In this document: piece after piece, positions 1-10,283 of the stretch | Position numbering within the stretch: the first letter of the stretch is position 1 | Layout of the letters: every line of letters starts with the position of its first letter | DNA from: Gentiana macrophylla | Taxonomy: Eukaryota; Streptophyta; Magnoliopsida; Gentianales; Gentianaceae | Reading direction: 5' to 3' | DNA: 64,000 nt | NCBI GenBank assembly: GCA_026214975.1 | Contig: CM047809.1 | Span: 29,981,977 to 30,045,976, forward strand | The notes under the pieces: generated by a model | What the model saw: the letters and a program-made list of their open reading frames with translations, nothing else | Databases searched by the model: none | Told to the model about the DNA's origin: nothing | Position numbers and translations under genes: made by a program

Positions 1-574
1 CATATTTTTCCCTTCACAAAACCCATCAGAAACTTTCTAAGCCAAAAACCGCATTTTAGGCGGGCGCCTACGGTGACACACCTTCAGAAAATAGCCATAA
101 CTTTGTGTGTAGACCTCCAAATTGAGGGATTCGAAATCCTTTGGAAAGATAATGAAATTGGCTACAACTTTCATGAAGATGTCCAGCCCAGAAAATGCCT
201 CTAATGTGGATCAAAATGTAGATGAATGGAAGGTATGGTTGTAGTACACTGCGTTTTGATCCGTTTGAACGTTTAAGTTTTGGGCACACGTTCCAATCCA
301 CGTATCTCGCCTTCCGAACATCTCAAACACCTAAGTCCTGTAAAAAATCACAACAAATACCACACATAATCCCTATAGGACACTAGGGTGACCGAGAGTA
401 TAGTAAATTACACCGAAAAAGACCGAGAATCCCGGACTTTATGTCCTAGGTCCTGAAATGATAACCAAGGTGTAAATACATCAAAATACAACCAAATGTC
501 CCCGGAAACATATAAAATGAGGTATAAACGGGGTATAATTACATAGAAAATGATATCCAATTTGACTCTCATCA
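1..574 (-). repeat. Element F 3' LTR, partial (cut by window start)
   Basis: This matches 4509-5132 closely base by base and ends in ...CTCATCA at 574, directly before the polypurine tract. It lacks the 42-base palindrome insertion present in the right LTR near 5053. The LTR start is outside the window. Confidence 0.85.
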
Positions 575-591
575 ACTACCCCCTACTTAGC
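575..591 (-). other. Polypurine tract of element F
   Basis: On the minus strand this is GCTAAGTAGGGGGTAGT, immediately upstream of the 3' LTR. It primes plus-strand DNA synthesis in LTR elements. Elements A and E have the same kind of tract (..GGGGGGTAGT). Confidence 0.75.
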
Positions 592-2478
592 GTTTGCTCA
601 TTTCGAGCAAAATGAGCGATTCAAAAATAAAGATGGAGTCAACATTGCAATCATACATCTAGTCTATAAGAATTTAAATGGTAAAAAACAAGTAAATGAC
701 ACAAATGCATAAGATTTAAGTTCAACCTAGTATTTAGAAAAAGAATGTGTGTGTGTGTGTATAGCTTCTTCGGCATTTATCACCAATAACCGGTTTAGAT
801 TATAGACGTATAATTTACCGAGGTTACACCATAGGCTTATACATTGTAAATATCTCCACTAATCAAGGTCAATCAAAGTCTAGTAGGGTCAGGTAGGACT
901 TGATAGGTTGTAATGTTAAGCTAGGGTCGGGGCTAACGAGAGGGATATATACGATTAAATAGAAAGAAGAAAGTGCAAGTGAGCTTTACCGAACATCGAA
1001 CACTAAAACCGAAGCTCTTCCCTTCGTAGATACGGAAGACTCAACTCCTTATAAGGATGCTCGCCTGAATAGTACAAACCATCAACCGAGTTTCAACCTA
1101 TAATTCATCCAACCTTCCACTTCTCCTCATCATTCCACAAGCTGGAGACATACATCATAACCAGGTCTAGTTCATACCTAAGCTCGTCAACCAGGAACAA
1201 ACCACTACAGAACACAACAACATCTCCTTCTCCGTACTAGATTAAAAGAAGTACCCCTTCACCAACATCAACACAACAAAAATCAAACCCCAAAAAAAAA
1301 TTGGCATTCCAAGAACTCTTATACATATACAACTTTTTTTTTTCTTTTTCTGTTTTCTTTTCTTCTCTTTTTTTTTTCAAAACCACAGAAACGATCAAAG
1401 GCTGAAAAGCCATAACATTCCACCTCCTCCGGGATATACTCATTTTTACCGACACCACTTGAAAGATACGCCACTCCACCACCCCATACCATATCAAAAA
1501 ATGTGAAAACAATAAGCTCAATCTTGCAAGGTGGTCAAGGAAACTTAGACCGTAATAAGGCTAGGGCATCGATTATACGGGTTAGTGACAAAATGGTCAG
1601 TTCGGGCGGCGGTCTAACCACCCCACAAAAGGCTTAGAGGGGTAACTGTGGATATACATATAAGGATGGCTTTTGGCTCTGATCAGGTCAAAGAAATGCC
1701 ATAACCTTCATCCCGTACCTAACAACGACGACCTTTCTATTTTGCCTCGAAGTTACTAATATAAGTTCTAGGTAACCAGGTCATTAATAGCTACCATAAT
1801 CGTTCACTAGTCAAGGTGATTCATGAAGTCGAAGCTAACGTGATAGAACTATTCCATTCTCAATACAAGATCCCAACTCAAATGAAATGCATTCGTACAA
1901 TCACTAGATGTTTAATCAAAGCAATACTATAGGCTCAATGTATCATCAACAATGTCAAAGCCATCAAAATTTCTAAAAACTGACTCATTTACACCAAAGG
2001 GATAGCAATCTCTAAGTATAAATCGTTTGATATGAAAACAAAACATTGAAGCTAAACCAACCACCCCTACTTTAAAACCAAACACGAATGATAAGGGTAG
2101 AAAAGTTAGCTTACAACCGGAAAAAGGCGCGAGTACGATCATGTGGCATCCGTAAAATGAACTCCCAGGGTACCTGTACTTATAAAATATACACAACCAA
2201 CACCAAAGGTGTACAAGTATGGAGTATAACACAATAAAACTACCCGGATTACACAACTCATCAAAGCCAAAAACACCACAATAGCCCCCCAAAGCACACT
2301 TCTTCGGGTTATATTACAACAAAACTTACCCGAAGTATCAAAATACAAACTAAAGAAACACAGTGAAACACGAAGGGGAAGGAAAAGCAATAAAAACACA
2401 TTCTGAGTTTATAGTCCTCAGCTCGACTTTCTAACCCAAACTATGTCAAGGATAGCTATACCAAAGGAGAGCAAACCG
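592..2478. other. Noncoding interior of element F
   Basis: I see no protein family here. It holds a short TG microsatellite (746-760), A/T runs near 1320-1380, and from about 2406 the conserved motif that follows integrase in A and E. ORFs in this stretch are short and look accidental. Confidence 0.6.
746..760. repeat. (TG)n microsatellite
   Basis: About seven perfect TG dinucleotides lie inside the noncoding part of element F. Confidence 0.8.
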
Positions 2479-2913
2479 TTACTTCTCCCAAGCAAAATCG
2501 TAAGAATTGAGCACCCCTTGAAAATAAAACAATAGAAATATGGGGCTCAATCCCCACCACAACGATTTTTTCGATGAGTCCATTGCACAGAACAATAAAC
2601 TCACTTTCCCCGAACTAAAACATATCCCAACTAACAACGACTCTAACACCAAGTACGCACATTTAGGCTCAACATCAACAACAAACTCAATAGGGTGCAC
2701 CCCCGAAGATATAACAATAGGACTAAATGAAGACGGAACATGTGACTTAATAGATAAAAGAGTCATACCATCCTCGTAGTGTTCCTCCGGGGTGATTTCA
2801 ATCATACTTTCTTGCTCTCTCCTCTTAGCCTCCTTCCTCTCGATCAGTTGATCTAGTAGAATTTCTATTCTCCGTAAAGAAGCTAGATTTTCCTCATGGA
2901 TCGTTTCCTCCAT
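2479..2913 (-). CDS. Small ORF of element F, unrecognised
   Basis: The 144-codon ORF starts MEETIHEENLASLRRIEILL. Its first 40 residues are charged and look helical or coiled-coil (RRIEILLDQLIERKEAKRRE). The rest is hydrophobic and low in information, so the true protein may be shorter or frame-shifted. It begins about 15 bases after the stop of the Tyr-rich ORF upstream on the same strand. The two may be remnants of one leader or gag-like protein of the non-autonomous family. No known domain was recognised. Confidence 0.3.
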   Translation of the reverse strand: MEETIHEENLASLRRIEILLDQLIERKEAKRREQESMIEITPEEHYEDGMTLLSIKSHVPSSFSPIVISSGVHPIEFVVDVEPKCAYLVLESLLVGICFSSGKVSLLFCAMDSSKKSLWWGLSPIFLLFYFQGVLNSYDFAWEK

Positions 2914-2928
2914 GTAAGTCTCTGATTT

Positions 2929-3114
2929 TTAAGGCGGAGGTGGAAGAGTGTCGAGTTGTTGATCATAGTAACTTGGGGCATTATCCCACGTATTCCCGTA
3001 TGATGTGGCGTATGGGTTGAACTGATAAAATGGTTGTGTTTGGTAACCCATAGCACCGTAATTGTAATATCCGAATGGGTAAGGATAGAAGCCGTAATTG
3101 TAGTATGGATTCAT
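2929..3114 (-). CDS. Tyr/Pro-rich small ORF of element F, unrecognised
   Basis: From the ATG at 3114 the product is about 61 residues of low-complexity sequence rich in Tyr, Asn, Gly and Pro (MNPYYNYGFYPYPFGYYNYG at the start, PPPP at the end). An in-frame ATG lies 12 codons upstream at 3150, but the compositional bias starts at 3114, so that start is preferred. It is the first ORF after the PBS, the position of gag in related elements. I do not recognise it as gag. It could be a prion-like or RNA-binding segment, or a degraded fragment. Confidence 0.35.
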   Translation of the reverse strand: MNPYYNYGFYPYPFGYYNYGAMGYQTQPFYQFNPYATSYGNTWDNAPSYYDQQLDTLPPPP

Positions 3115-3290
3115 TATCTGCAAATAGGGAAATAACACGAACACAATCACTGTATCTAGTCACTACCACTACCGAAGTAAATGGTGTGACACTTCAACAA
3201 AAACAAATAAAAACAACTATACATAAAAAACAAATAAGAAAAATGACCTAATCCTAAGAACTTAACTAACATACAAGATATCAATCCGAT

Positions 3291-3308
3291 TCCCCGGCAA
3301 CGGTGCCA
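3291..3308 (-). other. PBS of element F (tRNA-Asp)
   Basis: On the minus strand it reads TGGCACCGTTGCCGGGGA. This pairs with the 3' end of plant tRNA-Asp(GTC) apart from one base. It lies seven bases inside the 5' LTR. It is a priming site, not a tRNA gene. Confidence 0.85.
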
Positions 3309-3630
3309 GAAAACTTGATCGGCCTTTTCTAAGTGTCCAATCTCACCGGCAGTGTACCAGGTCAACTGTAGCCTAGAATGGGTGAGTCAAGGTCGTATCC
3401 CACAGGGAATCTGGTCGAGTACCAAAGTCGGTCTCGTCCCTAGTTCAGGTCAACACAATAATTGAACGTGGTGATTTGTCAGATCACCGGTTCTAACAAC
3501 TAAATAAACATAAGAGAAAAGATTTTAAACTACGAAAAACAAGATAGCCGAGCTATGATCCAACCAACTACTCTCTAACCCTAACTCGTTTCCGGAAGGT
3601 TTCGACAAACTCTAATGTTCTCGGCATCGT

Positions 3631-3812
3631 TGAAGGGTGTCGTCTCCTGTTTTTGAAAATAGACATTAATTCAATAATCTACCCTCTTATGTTAGGTTCA
3701 ATAGTCCGCCTCATTGTCACTCAAAGGGTGTCGTTTCCTAATTCCGAGTATAGACATTAATTCAATAATCTACCCTCCTATGTTAGGTTCAACAGTCCGC
3801 TGACCGGATTTA
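3631..3812. repeat. 91-bp tandem duplication inside F's LTR
   Basis: Two copies, each starting near AAGGGTGTCGT and including ..TAGACATTAATTCAATAATC.., lie 91 bases apart. The other LTR is not visible here, so it is unknown whether both LTRs carry it. Confidence 0.75.
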
Positions 3813-5052
3813 ACTGACCCGACACGGTCTACGATCTATGAGACGCTCATTAACAATGATATAAACCTCACACACGAAACCGAATCTGAACAACTTAGTC
3901 GGTTTTACAGGGTGATCCTAGAACCCATTTTCCCGTATCCTCTGGCAAAATACATATGTAAAGAAGACACGTGAAATACGATTATTGAGTAATTAAGTCG
4001 ACAAAAGTCATTTAGAATAAGTTCTAGAACGATAACAACACCGAGAATCTAACAATCATAACATCAAAACACTTCAATCAACGAGCTAAGGATTCGATTT
4101 CAAAGTCTATCACATATCTCGGCTATATAACGATTACCTACTCATTCTAACAACAAAAACAACAAGAAATCAACAATAAAAATAACATAAACAAGATTAA
4201 AAGCAATAACAAGAAAGGAAAACGAATTACCAAATATATTATAGGCCGTCGAAAATCGATCCACCGAACGAAAACCCATCAATAACGCGTCAAGCTATCC
4301 TCGAGAATCAACGGATTACAACAATCTAAACCTAATCTAAGCTAAACTATGTACATAATTGATCTAAGCTAAGAAAAACGATGAAAAACTGAAGAAAAAC
4401 GAGTTGGGAAGAAGGTGGTTTGGATCTAGATCCAAAATGGGGGTATTTATAGTGTTTTGCAGATCTGGACTGCTAGGAGGGTGCCTGTACTGACAGGCGG
4501 CCGACTTTCATATTTTTCCCTTCACAAAACCCATCAGCAACTTTCTAAGCCAAAAACCGCATTTTAGGCGGGCGCCTACGGTGACACACCTTCAGAAAAC
4601 GGCCATAAATTTGTGTATAGACCTCCAAATCGAGGGATTCAAAATTCGTTGGAAATCTAATGAAATTGTCTACAACTTTCATGAAGATGTCCAGCCCATA
4701 AAATGCCTCTAAGGTGGATGAAAATGCAGATCAATGGAAGGTATGGTTGTAGTACCACCGCGTTTTGATCCGTTTGAACGTTTAAGCTTCGGGCACACGT
4801 TCCAATCCTCGTATCTCGCCTTCTAGACATCTCAAACACCTAAGTCCTGTACAAAATCACAACAAATACCATACATAATCCCTACAGGACACTAGGATGA
4901 CCGAGAGTATAGTAAATTACACTGAAAAAGACCGAGAATCCCGGACTTTACGTCTTAGGTCCCGAAATGATAACCAAGGTGTAAATACATCAAAATACAA
5001 CCAAATGTCCCCGGAAACATATAAAACGAGTTATAAACAAAAAAAATACCTC

Positions 5053-5094
5053 ATACAGGTGTAAGACTATATTCATATAGTCTTACACCTGTAT
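5053..5094. repeat. Perfect palindrome, 20-nt arms, 2-nt loop
   Basis: The arm ATACAGGTGTAAGACTATAT is followed by TC and then its exact reverse complement. It lies in a stretch of about 52 bases that is absent from the matching point of the left LTR (near 531-540), so it arrived in this LTR after, or was lost from the other since, the element inserted. Confidence 0.9.
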
Positions 5095-5135
5095 AATTAC
5101 ATAGAAAATGATAGCCAGTTTGACTCTCATCACTG

Positions 5136-6565
5136 AGCTATACAAATCAGAACCAACTATCGCTAGCTTGTGGGCCGATGCCCAACTGCCAACCCTTTTT
5201 GACTCGGATATTAAGCTACTCAATAGAAAGGTAACAGAGAAAGAAATTGAAGATGCGCTGTTTGATATGGGAGATTTCAATGCCCCAGGCCCGGATGGAT
5301 TGCCTGCTGATTTTTTTTAAAAATGTTGGCCAACAACCTGCAAAACTATCATCCCTTTCATGGCTAAAGCTTTTGAGGAAGGAAGATTTGATGCGAGGCT
5401 GAGCCAAACAGTTTTTTTTAATACCTAAAATCAATCCCTCAGAAAAGGTATCACAATTCAGACTCATCGCAATGACCAACGTTTGTGTCAAGCTGTTATC
5501 TAAAGTCATTGCCAACCAACGTTTGTGTCAAGCTGTTATCTAAAGTCATTGCCAATAGACTCCAATTGGTTATTGGTAAATTGGTGAACCAAACGCATTC
5601 GGCTTTTATTCCAGGTAGGGGAAGCACTGGCAATATTATCCTTGCACAAGAAGTCCTTCACTATTTTAAACAGAAGACAGGAAAATGTGACATGATGCTT
5701 CAAATAGATCTCAAAAAGCTTATGAAAGAGTGGATTGTAAATTTCTTGAGAAAGTCCTGCTCTAAAATCGGATTACACGGTGAATTGTGGACTTGATCAT
5801 GTTCTCCTCCACACCTCTCAACCGAGAATTTTATGGAATGGCAATGTCTTTGGGTCTTATCAAGGCAAAAGAGGCCTTAGACAATGAGATCCCTTGGCCC
5901 CCTACTTATTTGATTTGTGCATGGAATGTTTGAGCCAGCAAATTGATGCAGCTGTTAGGGATGGAGATTGGAAACCAATTAAGGTGAGCAGACAGTCCCC
6001 TCCGCTATCTCACTTATTTTATGCACATGACTTAGTCTTGTTCGGAGCAGGTTTGGTGGAACAAGCCTCAAACATAAAGCAAATTCTTGATGAATTCTGT
6101 GATTACTCAGGGCAGAAACTAAACATTAGTAAGTGTAAATTTCTTACCTTTAAGAACACCTCTCGTCAGTTGAAAGTCTTGATTCAACAGGAACTTGGTA
6201 TGCAGCACACAAATAATCTTGGACTTTACCGTGGTATGCCTCTTCTTCACTCTAGAGTAACTAAAGATAAATTTAGATTCATTGTGGATAAGATGAAGAA
6301 GAAATTGGCCAGTTGGAAAACCAAATCCCTCTCAAAAGAAGGTAGGATGATTCTCATCACGAGCTCTTTAGTTACTCACTCATTTTATGCAATGCAGTCT
6401 TTGAAATTGACCCTGAGCTGTTTAGGAAAGATGAAGAAGATCTGTAGTAGGTTCTTTTGGGGTGAAGATGAAGGTGAACGAAAAATGCACACATTGTCCT
6501 GGGATAAATTGTGTCAACCCGAGGATTATGGAGGCCTTGGATTTAAGAGCACACGCAACATATGA
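5136..6565 (+). pseudogene. LINE reverse transcriptase, broken
   Basis: Three blocks in different frames belong to one RT. Block 1 (to 5320) has the NAPGPDGLP motif typical of plant LINEs. Block 2 (5485-5796) has KLLSKVIANRL and HSAFIPGRG. Block 3 (5894-6565) has the catalytic block as FYAHDLVLF, where the family has YADD, so one catalytic Asp is replaced by His. A 40-bp duplication (5475-5554) shifts the frame. The enzyme would do target-primed reverse transcription; this copy cannot. Confidence 0.9.
5475..5554. repeat. 40-bp tandem duplication in LINE RT
   Basis: Two consecutive copies begin ACCAACGTTTGTGTCAAGCT. Forty is not a multiple of three, so the duplication itself breaks the RT frame between the two RT blocks. 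Confidence 0.92.
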
Positions 6566-6796
6566 ATATTGCTCTTCTTGGTAAGTCGGTATGGAAGACT
6601 CGGTAGATGATCATTCTTTATGGGTTAAGATTCGATTCGAAATATGGCGGCCTTTGAGAAACCCAAAATAACTAGCTCCTCAGTGGAAAAGCATTTGTAA
6701 TGCAAAGAACAACTTTAAAGGATGGTTTCGATGTCATGGGAGACTCCATTATATGGAAGAATGCTGCCAACAAAAAATACTCTGTAGCTGAGGGCT

Positions 6797-7099
6797 ATGC
6801 GTACCTCTGCTCAGAAGCTCATGCTACCACTGATTGATCTTGGGAAGACATTTGGCACCTTAAAAGGCCCGGCTCGGCTCAACTTTACCTTATGGCAGGC
6901 GGCTCATAATGCCTTGCCCATGATGTCTCTTCTCTTCAGAAGGCATATCTCGGCTTCCGCAAGATGTAATTTGTGCTCCAATAATGAGGAATCATGTTTA
7001 CACGCCCTCCGAGATTGCAGAATGACGCATCAGCTTTGGAAGAGCCTTGTGCCCATACAACATTGGAATGACTTTTTTTTTACACTCTACTGCACATGA
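6797..7099 (+). pseudogene. LINE zf-RVT domain
   Basis: The 100-codon frame has the plant LINE C-terminal zinc-binding pattern: KGPARLNFTLWQAAHNALP, then RCNLCSNNEES..HAL.DC..... and a tryptophan (QLWKSL). It normally follows RT and is thought to help RNA binding. The frame opens after a gap with stops (6566-6796) and ends shortly before the poly(A) tail. Confidence 0.8.
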
Positions 7100-7412
7100 G
7101 TGGATTAATAAGAACTTGACTGATCATGGAAGATGACGTAAGTGGCCTTATCAATTCAGAGATATGATCTATACTATTTGGTTTTGGAGAAACAAGATAC
7201 ACCATGGAGTCCAAGAAGAACGCCCCCCTCCCCCCCTCCACGTGCTGCTAGCTAACAATGAGGATCGTGTTCGCAATCTTAGATTAGCATGAGATTTGGA
7301 ATAATCTTAATTTTACTGTTCTGTTAAGAATTTTGATACTTTGTATGATGTGGACTTTCACTTTTGATAATAATGAATAAAAGCTCAGTTTAAATAAATA
7401 AATTAAAAAAAA

Positions 7413-8160
7413 GCTTTCCTCCGTTGATTAATATAAATAAATAAATACTGTACCCTCAAAAAAAAATTTATTTACGGTAAGAAAAAAACTACAAGTACAT
7501 GCGTTAATTATGCAACTTAGGCAAATTGATTCCTTTCGGCGATGTTAACGAAATACGGTGACATCTATCAAAACCATTGTATCACATCCTACGACAAATA
7601 ACACGACATATTTATATAGTTATATATTTTGATTATGATAAATTTATATCATGATTAATGAATACTACGTAATAACAGATGATGCAAAAATGTGTTACGT
7701 AACTTACGTTACTCGTTATAGCATAACCGTTACGGTAGTAGAATTTCTAATTAAAAAGAAAATCCAGTAAAAATCAACTTAACGACTACCGCTATCCCCA
7801 AAATACCCAGTTGGCCAATTGCTCAATATGCCGCAGCTGGTTTTTTTTGGCATTATATATCCTTTTTGCCAAATGTTGGCCAAGATAAAGAACAAAGACC
7901 ATAACCTTGAATTTCTTTTCCAGATAAAGAATCTTTATAACAGGTTAACGTGACTACAACTTGTTTGATATTTGTTTCGAGAAACAATATATATTTTTAT
8001 ACATATCCTATTTATGTACTCATAGAAAATGATATGGTTGTTTCTAGTTTTTTTATTTTTATTTTTATTTTTTTTTTTTTTTACAGAATAACTACACTCA
8101 CATAATGTTGTGAATTTGTATAGCTTTTTAATATATTTTTTAGCAAATAAAAAATGTACA
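7413..8160. other. AT-rich intergenic stretch
   Basis: No gene or recognisable element is seen. There are homopolymer T runs near 8040-8085. Confidence 0.6.
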
Positions 8161-8552
8161 GTGATATGGTGTTTTTTTTGGTTGAGGGAAACCAACTTAT
8201 TTTATTAATTCAAGTCCGTCAAAGTCAAGCGGAAATTACATCATACGGGGAGAAGCGCCCCAAAGAGTAGCACCTACAAATGGCAACTCCACGCTGCCAG
8301 CAGCGAGTGCCACGGATGTTCTTGCTAACGCGTTAACAAAAACAAAATGACAGGAAGCAAAAGAAGCCGCAGCTGAAAGACAAATTCGGGCAAGGCACCC
8401 AAAGACAGACAAATCCTCGGTCGGACGAAATAAGGCCTGGATACATTGCAGACAGTCACTCTCGAAGATCATAGCAGGGTGGCCTAGCCGCCCTGCCTCT
8501 GTTAAGGCAGAGAAGATGGCACGCATCTCCACCAATTCTGGTGATATGGTGT
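8161..8552 (-). mobile_element. 5'-truncated LINE with 12-bp TSD
   Basis: GTGATATGGTGT occurs at 8161-8172 and again at 8541-8552. Between them the minus strand ends in a short poly(A) (the T run at 8172-8179) after an AATAAAAT signal. The minus-strand frame has an RNase H-like (RVT_3) domain: ELVEMRAIFSAL, IFESDCLQCI, ASCHFVFV. The body is only 368 bp, so this is a strongly 5'-truncated insertion. Confidence 0.88.
8173..8540 (-). pseudogene. LINE RNase H-like (RVT_3) fragment
   Basis: About 120 codons of the C-terminal RNase H-like domain found in many plant LINEs. It has the Glu-bearing helix (E-MRAIFSAL) and the Asp-bearing strand (ESDC). The N-terminal catalytic Asp strand is missing because of truncation. 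A paralogous fragment of another LINE occurs at 13255-13848. Confidence 0.8.
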
Positions 8553-9700
8553 CGAGTGTACACTCTATGTATAGTTTTGAAAGTATTAGGATTAAGCGTT
8601 TATCGTTGACTAAAACCAATTAATGTTAGTAAATGTCTTCTACTATATTTTTTTATATCACGCCAACTCAGTGTGCCATAAGAATGGAGAGAGACTCCAA
8701 CACTTGACTTTGTTTTTTTTCACGCCCATCAAGTATGCCTAATAAGAACTGGGAGTGGCCCAAAACTTGACTTAATTTTTTTTTTTGGGAGGCCACGCAT
8801 AAGAGAAGAGTGAGCACCTCCAACAATTTTTTTTTTTTTTAATTGTCTTTGAGGCGGTCTTTAGATTTGAGATCTCCCCTCCCGATACCATATTGTGATC
8901 AAACGCTTAAAGAGAATTCCCATCATTTTCCAAAATGCTGATATAATCTCGAATAACCGGCTTTATCATCACATACTGCAGAGTAAAATGAAATATTCAC
9001 TCATTAAGTTGATTTTATTTATCACTCCACATGTTTATGAGCAATTAATGATTATATTATATATCCATTAGTTGATATATTTCTCACCAAAATCAATGAG
9101 ATAAGAGTATGAAGTGATACAAGTAGTGAATTTAGTAAGTGAATTTATGGGTGTCCTATTGCAAATAAGAAAATGATGATACCACACTTCATTTATAAAA
9201 AAAAAATATTTAGAATCTTTCTAGAATATTTTTATAAAAATCTTTCTAGAATATATTTTTTTATATAAAAATAATTTTATGTATATCAAAACAAATTCAA
9301 TTTCAGCTCGTGTTTGACTCGAGTTCAAGTTTCATATATTCGACTTTGACTTCAATAATCTTGTTAAATTCATACTTTAACTCGAGTTTAACAATTTAGA
9401 ATATGCTTGATTCAATAAATCCAATACTCGACTCGAGTGAAATTATTTACATCATTATCTACTATACATCCTTCAATTCTTACTTTCAACCACACCACAT
9501 TCTTACTTTGTAAAAGCTAAATATAAAAAAAAAAAAAAAGTTATTTGGATTATTGATTAAGATGCATGATCTATGAATGCAAATAAGTTTCATAAAAATC
9601 AACAGTAGAAAAGTGTTGGGAGATTTGTTGTAACACGGATATTTATTATTTTAAAAATAAAGTAAACCAAACCATTTTAATTAGTTTGTACCAAATTTGC
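8553..9700. other. Intergenic, AT-rich, with an imperfect repeat
   Basis: No gene was seen. At 8657-8830 two to three imperfect units of about 62 bp share CGCC.A.CAAGT.TGCC.TAAGAA and an ACTTGACTT block. At 9190-9260 TCTTTCTAGAATAT is repeated. Segment 9305-9440 is rich in ACTCGAGT-like words. Confidence 0.5.
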
Positions 9701-9714
9701 CCCTAACCAACTCC

Positions 9715-9720
9715 TTATAA
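9715..9720 (+). promoter_or_regulatory. TATA-like box of the SAUR gene
   Basis: CCTTATAAGATG lies about 175 bases before the ATG. The leader after it is rich in C and T (CTCTCC, CCCCC) and has no ATG before the start codon. No TGTCTC auxin-response element was noticed nearby. Confidence 0.5.
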
Positions 9721-9890
9721 GATGCACCTTTCCTCCTACTCTCTCCAATCTTCCCAAAGCACTCTCTACCCCCAATTCCCCTGCTCCCACCACCGCCCTG
9801 CCCTTTAAACCGTGACAAAACCCCTCTTCTTCCTCCTTAATTTCCAGCCGGAAAAATCGAATTTCTTGCTCTCCGATCACCTCTACAACT

Positions 9891-10283
9891 ATGGCGAAAG
9901 GAGGCAAACTCACAAAGCTGAAATCAGTTTTGAAAAAAATGCAATCATTCAAGCTCGGAAAAGCCAATGGCAGCCCAATCGCCGCCGCCGCAGACAGCAA
10001 TTCCTTTAGCGATGAATCCTACGAGAACGCTACCAGATTCAATCACGATCTCCAACAAGTTTATGTTGGAAAATCAAGACGGCTCTACCTTGTACGTACC
10101 GAAGTCGTCGGCCACCCACTTTTCCGGGAACTGGTGGAGAGGTGCGGTGTGTACGAAGAGGAATTCATCACCGTTGGATGTGAAGTTGTGATGTTTGAAC
10201 ACTTACTTTGGATGCTTGAAAACGCTGATCCTGATTATCAACCGTTGGATGAACACGAGCTTGTGGAGTTTTACGCTTGTTGA
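9891..10283 (+). CDS. SAUR: SAUR family protein (small auxin up RNA), SAUR76-79-like
   Basis: An intact 130-residue, intron-less protein. The N terminus (MAKGGKLTKLKSVLKK) is basic. A variable linker covers residues 21-55. The SAUR core runs from about 57 to 115: VYVGKSRRLYLV, HPLFRELVERCG, ITVGCEVVMFEHLLWMLENA. It ends ELVEFYAC. The N- and C-terminal motifs fit the SAUR76-79 subgroup. SAURs bind and inhibit PP2C.D phosphatases and so raise plasma-membrane H+-ATPase activity and cell expansion. The length and lack of introns are normal for the family. It is the only clearly intact host gene in the window. The start was chosen as the first ATG of the leader and because the basic N terminus is family-like. 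The 3' flank is AT-rich with no long ORF. Confidence 0.95.
   Translation: MAKGGKLTKLKSVLKKMQSFKLGKANGSPIAAAADSNSFSDESYENATRFNHDLQQVYVGKSRRLYLVRTEVVGHPLFRELVERCGVYEEEFITVGCEVVMFEHLLWMLENADPDYQPLDEHELVEFYAC

Larger units (their letters stand above)
1..5132 (-). mobile_element. Element F: non-autonomous Athila-type LTR retrotransposon, left edge outside window
   Basis: The last 574 bases of one LTR (1-574) are repeated at 4509-5132, the end of a second LTR. The internal region of about 2.7 kb reads on the minus strand: a primer-binding site (PBS) matching tRNA-Asp at 3291-3308 beside the right LTR, and a polypurine tract at 575-591 beside the left LTR. No gag, protease, RT or integrase is present, only two short ORFs. 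At 2406-2440 it keeps the motif found just after integrase in elements A and E (reverse complement AGTCGAGCTG...GACTATAA), so it looks like an Athila derivative with gag-pol deleted (LARD-like). The base after the right LTR is LINE sequence, so F sits inside a LINE. If the insertion was standard, CTGAG should precede the left LTR outside the window. Confidence 0.85.
3316..5132 (-). repeat. Element F 5' LTR (about 1.8 kb)
   Basis: It begins TGATCGG and ends CATCA, the TGATC..ATCA ends shared with the LTRs of element E. Its last 624 bases match 1-574 apart from an insertion. It contains a roughly 91-bp direct duplication (3631-3812) and a perfect 42-nt palindrome (5053-5094). Confidence 0.85.
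5133..7412 (+). mobile_element. LINE (non-LTR retrotransposon), 3' half, decayed
   Basis: The reading frame starts within the fingers region of a plant L1-type reverse transcriptase, includes palm motifs (5894-6565) and ends with the zinc-binding zf-RVT domain (6797-7099). An AATAAA-like signal and an A-rich tail lie at about 7368-7412. The 5' part (ORF1, endonuclease) is not here; since element F sits exactly at 5133, it may lie left of the window. Frameshifts and stops break the frame several times. Confidence 0.88.

Noticed and set aside
1927..2399. Hydrophobic ORFs on the minus strand of element F
   Set aside because: Two overlapping frames are open with Cys/Phe-rich, low-information products; looks like chance in a T-rich strand.
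3291..3308. tRNA-Asp gene fragments (also 32367 and 63274)
   Set aside because: Only the 18 bases of the primer-binding site match; they sit beside LTRs.
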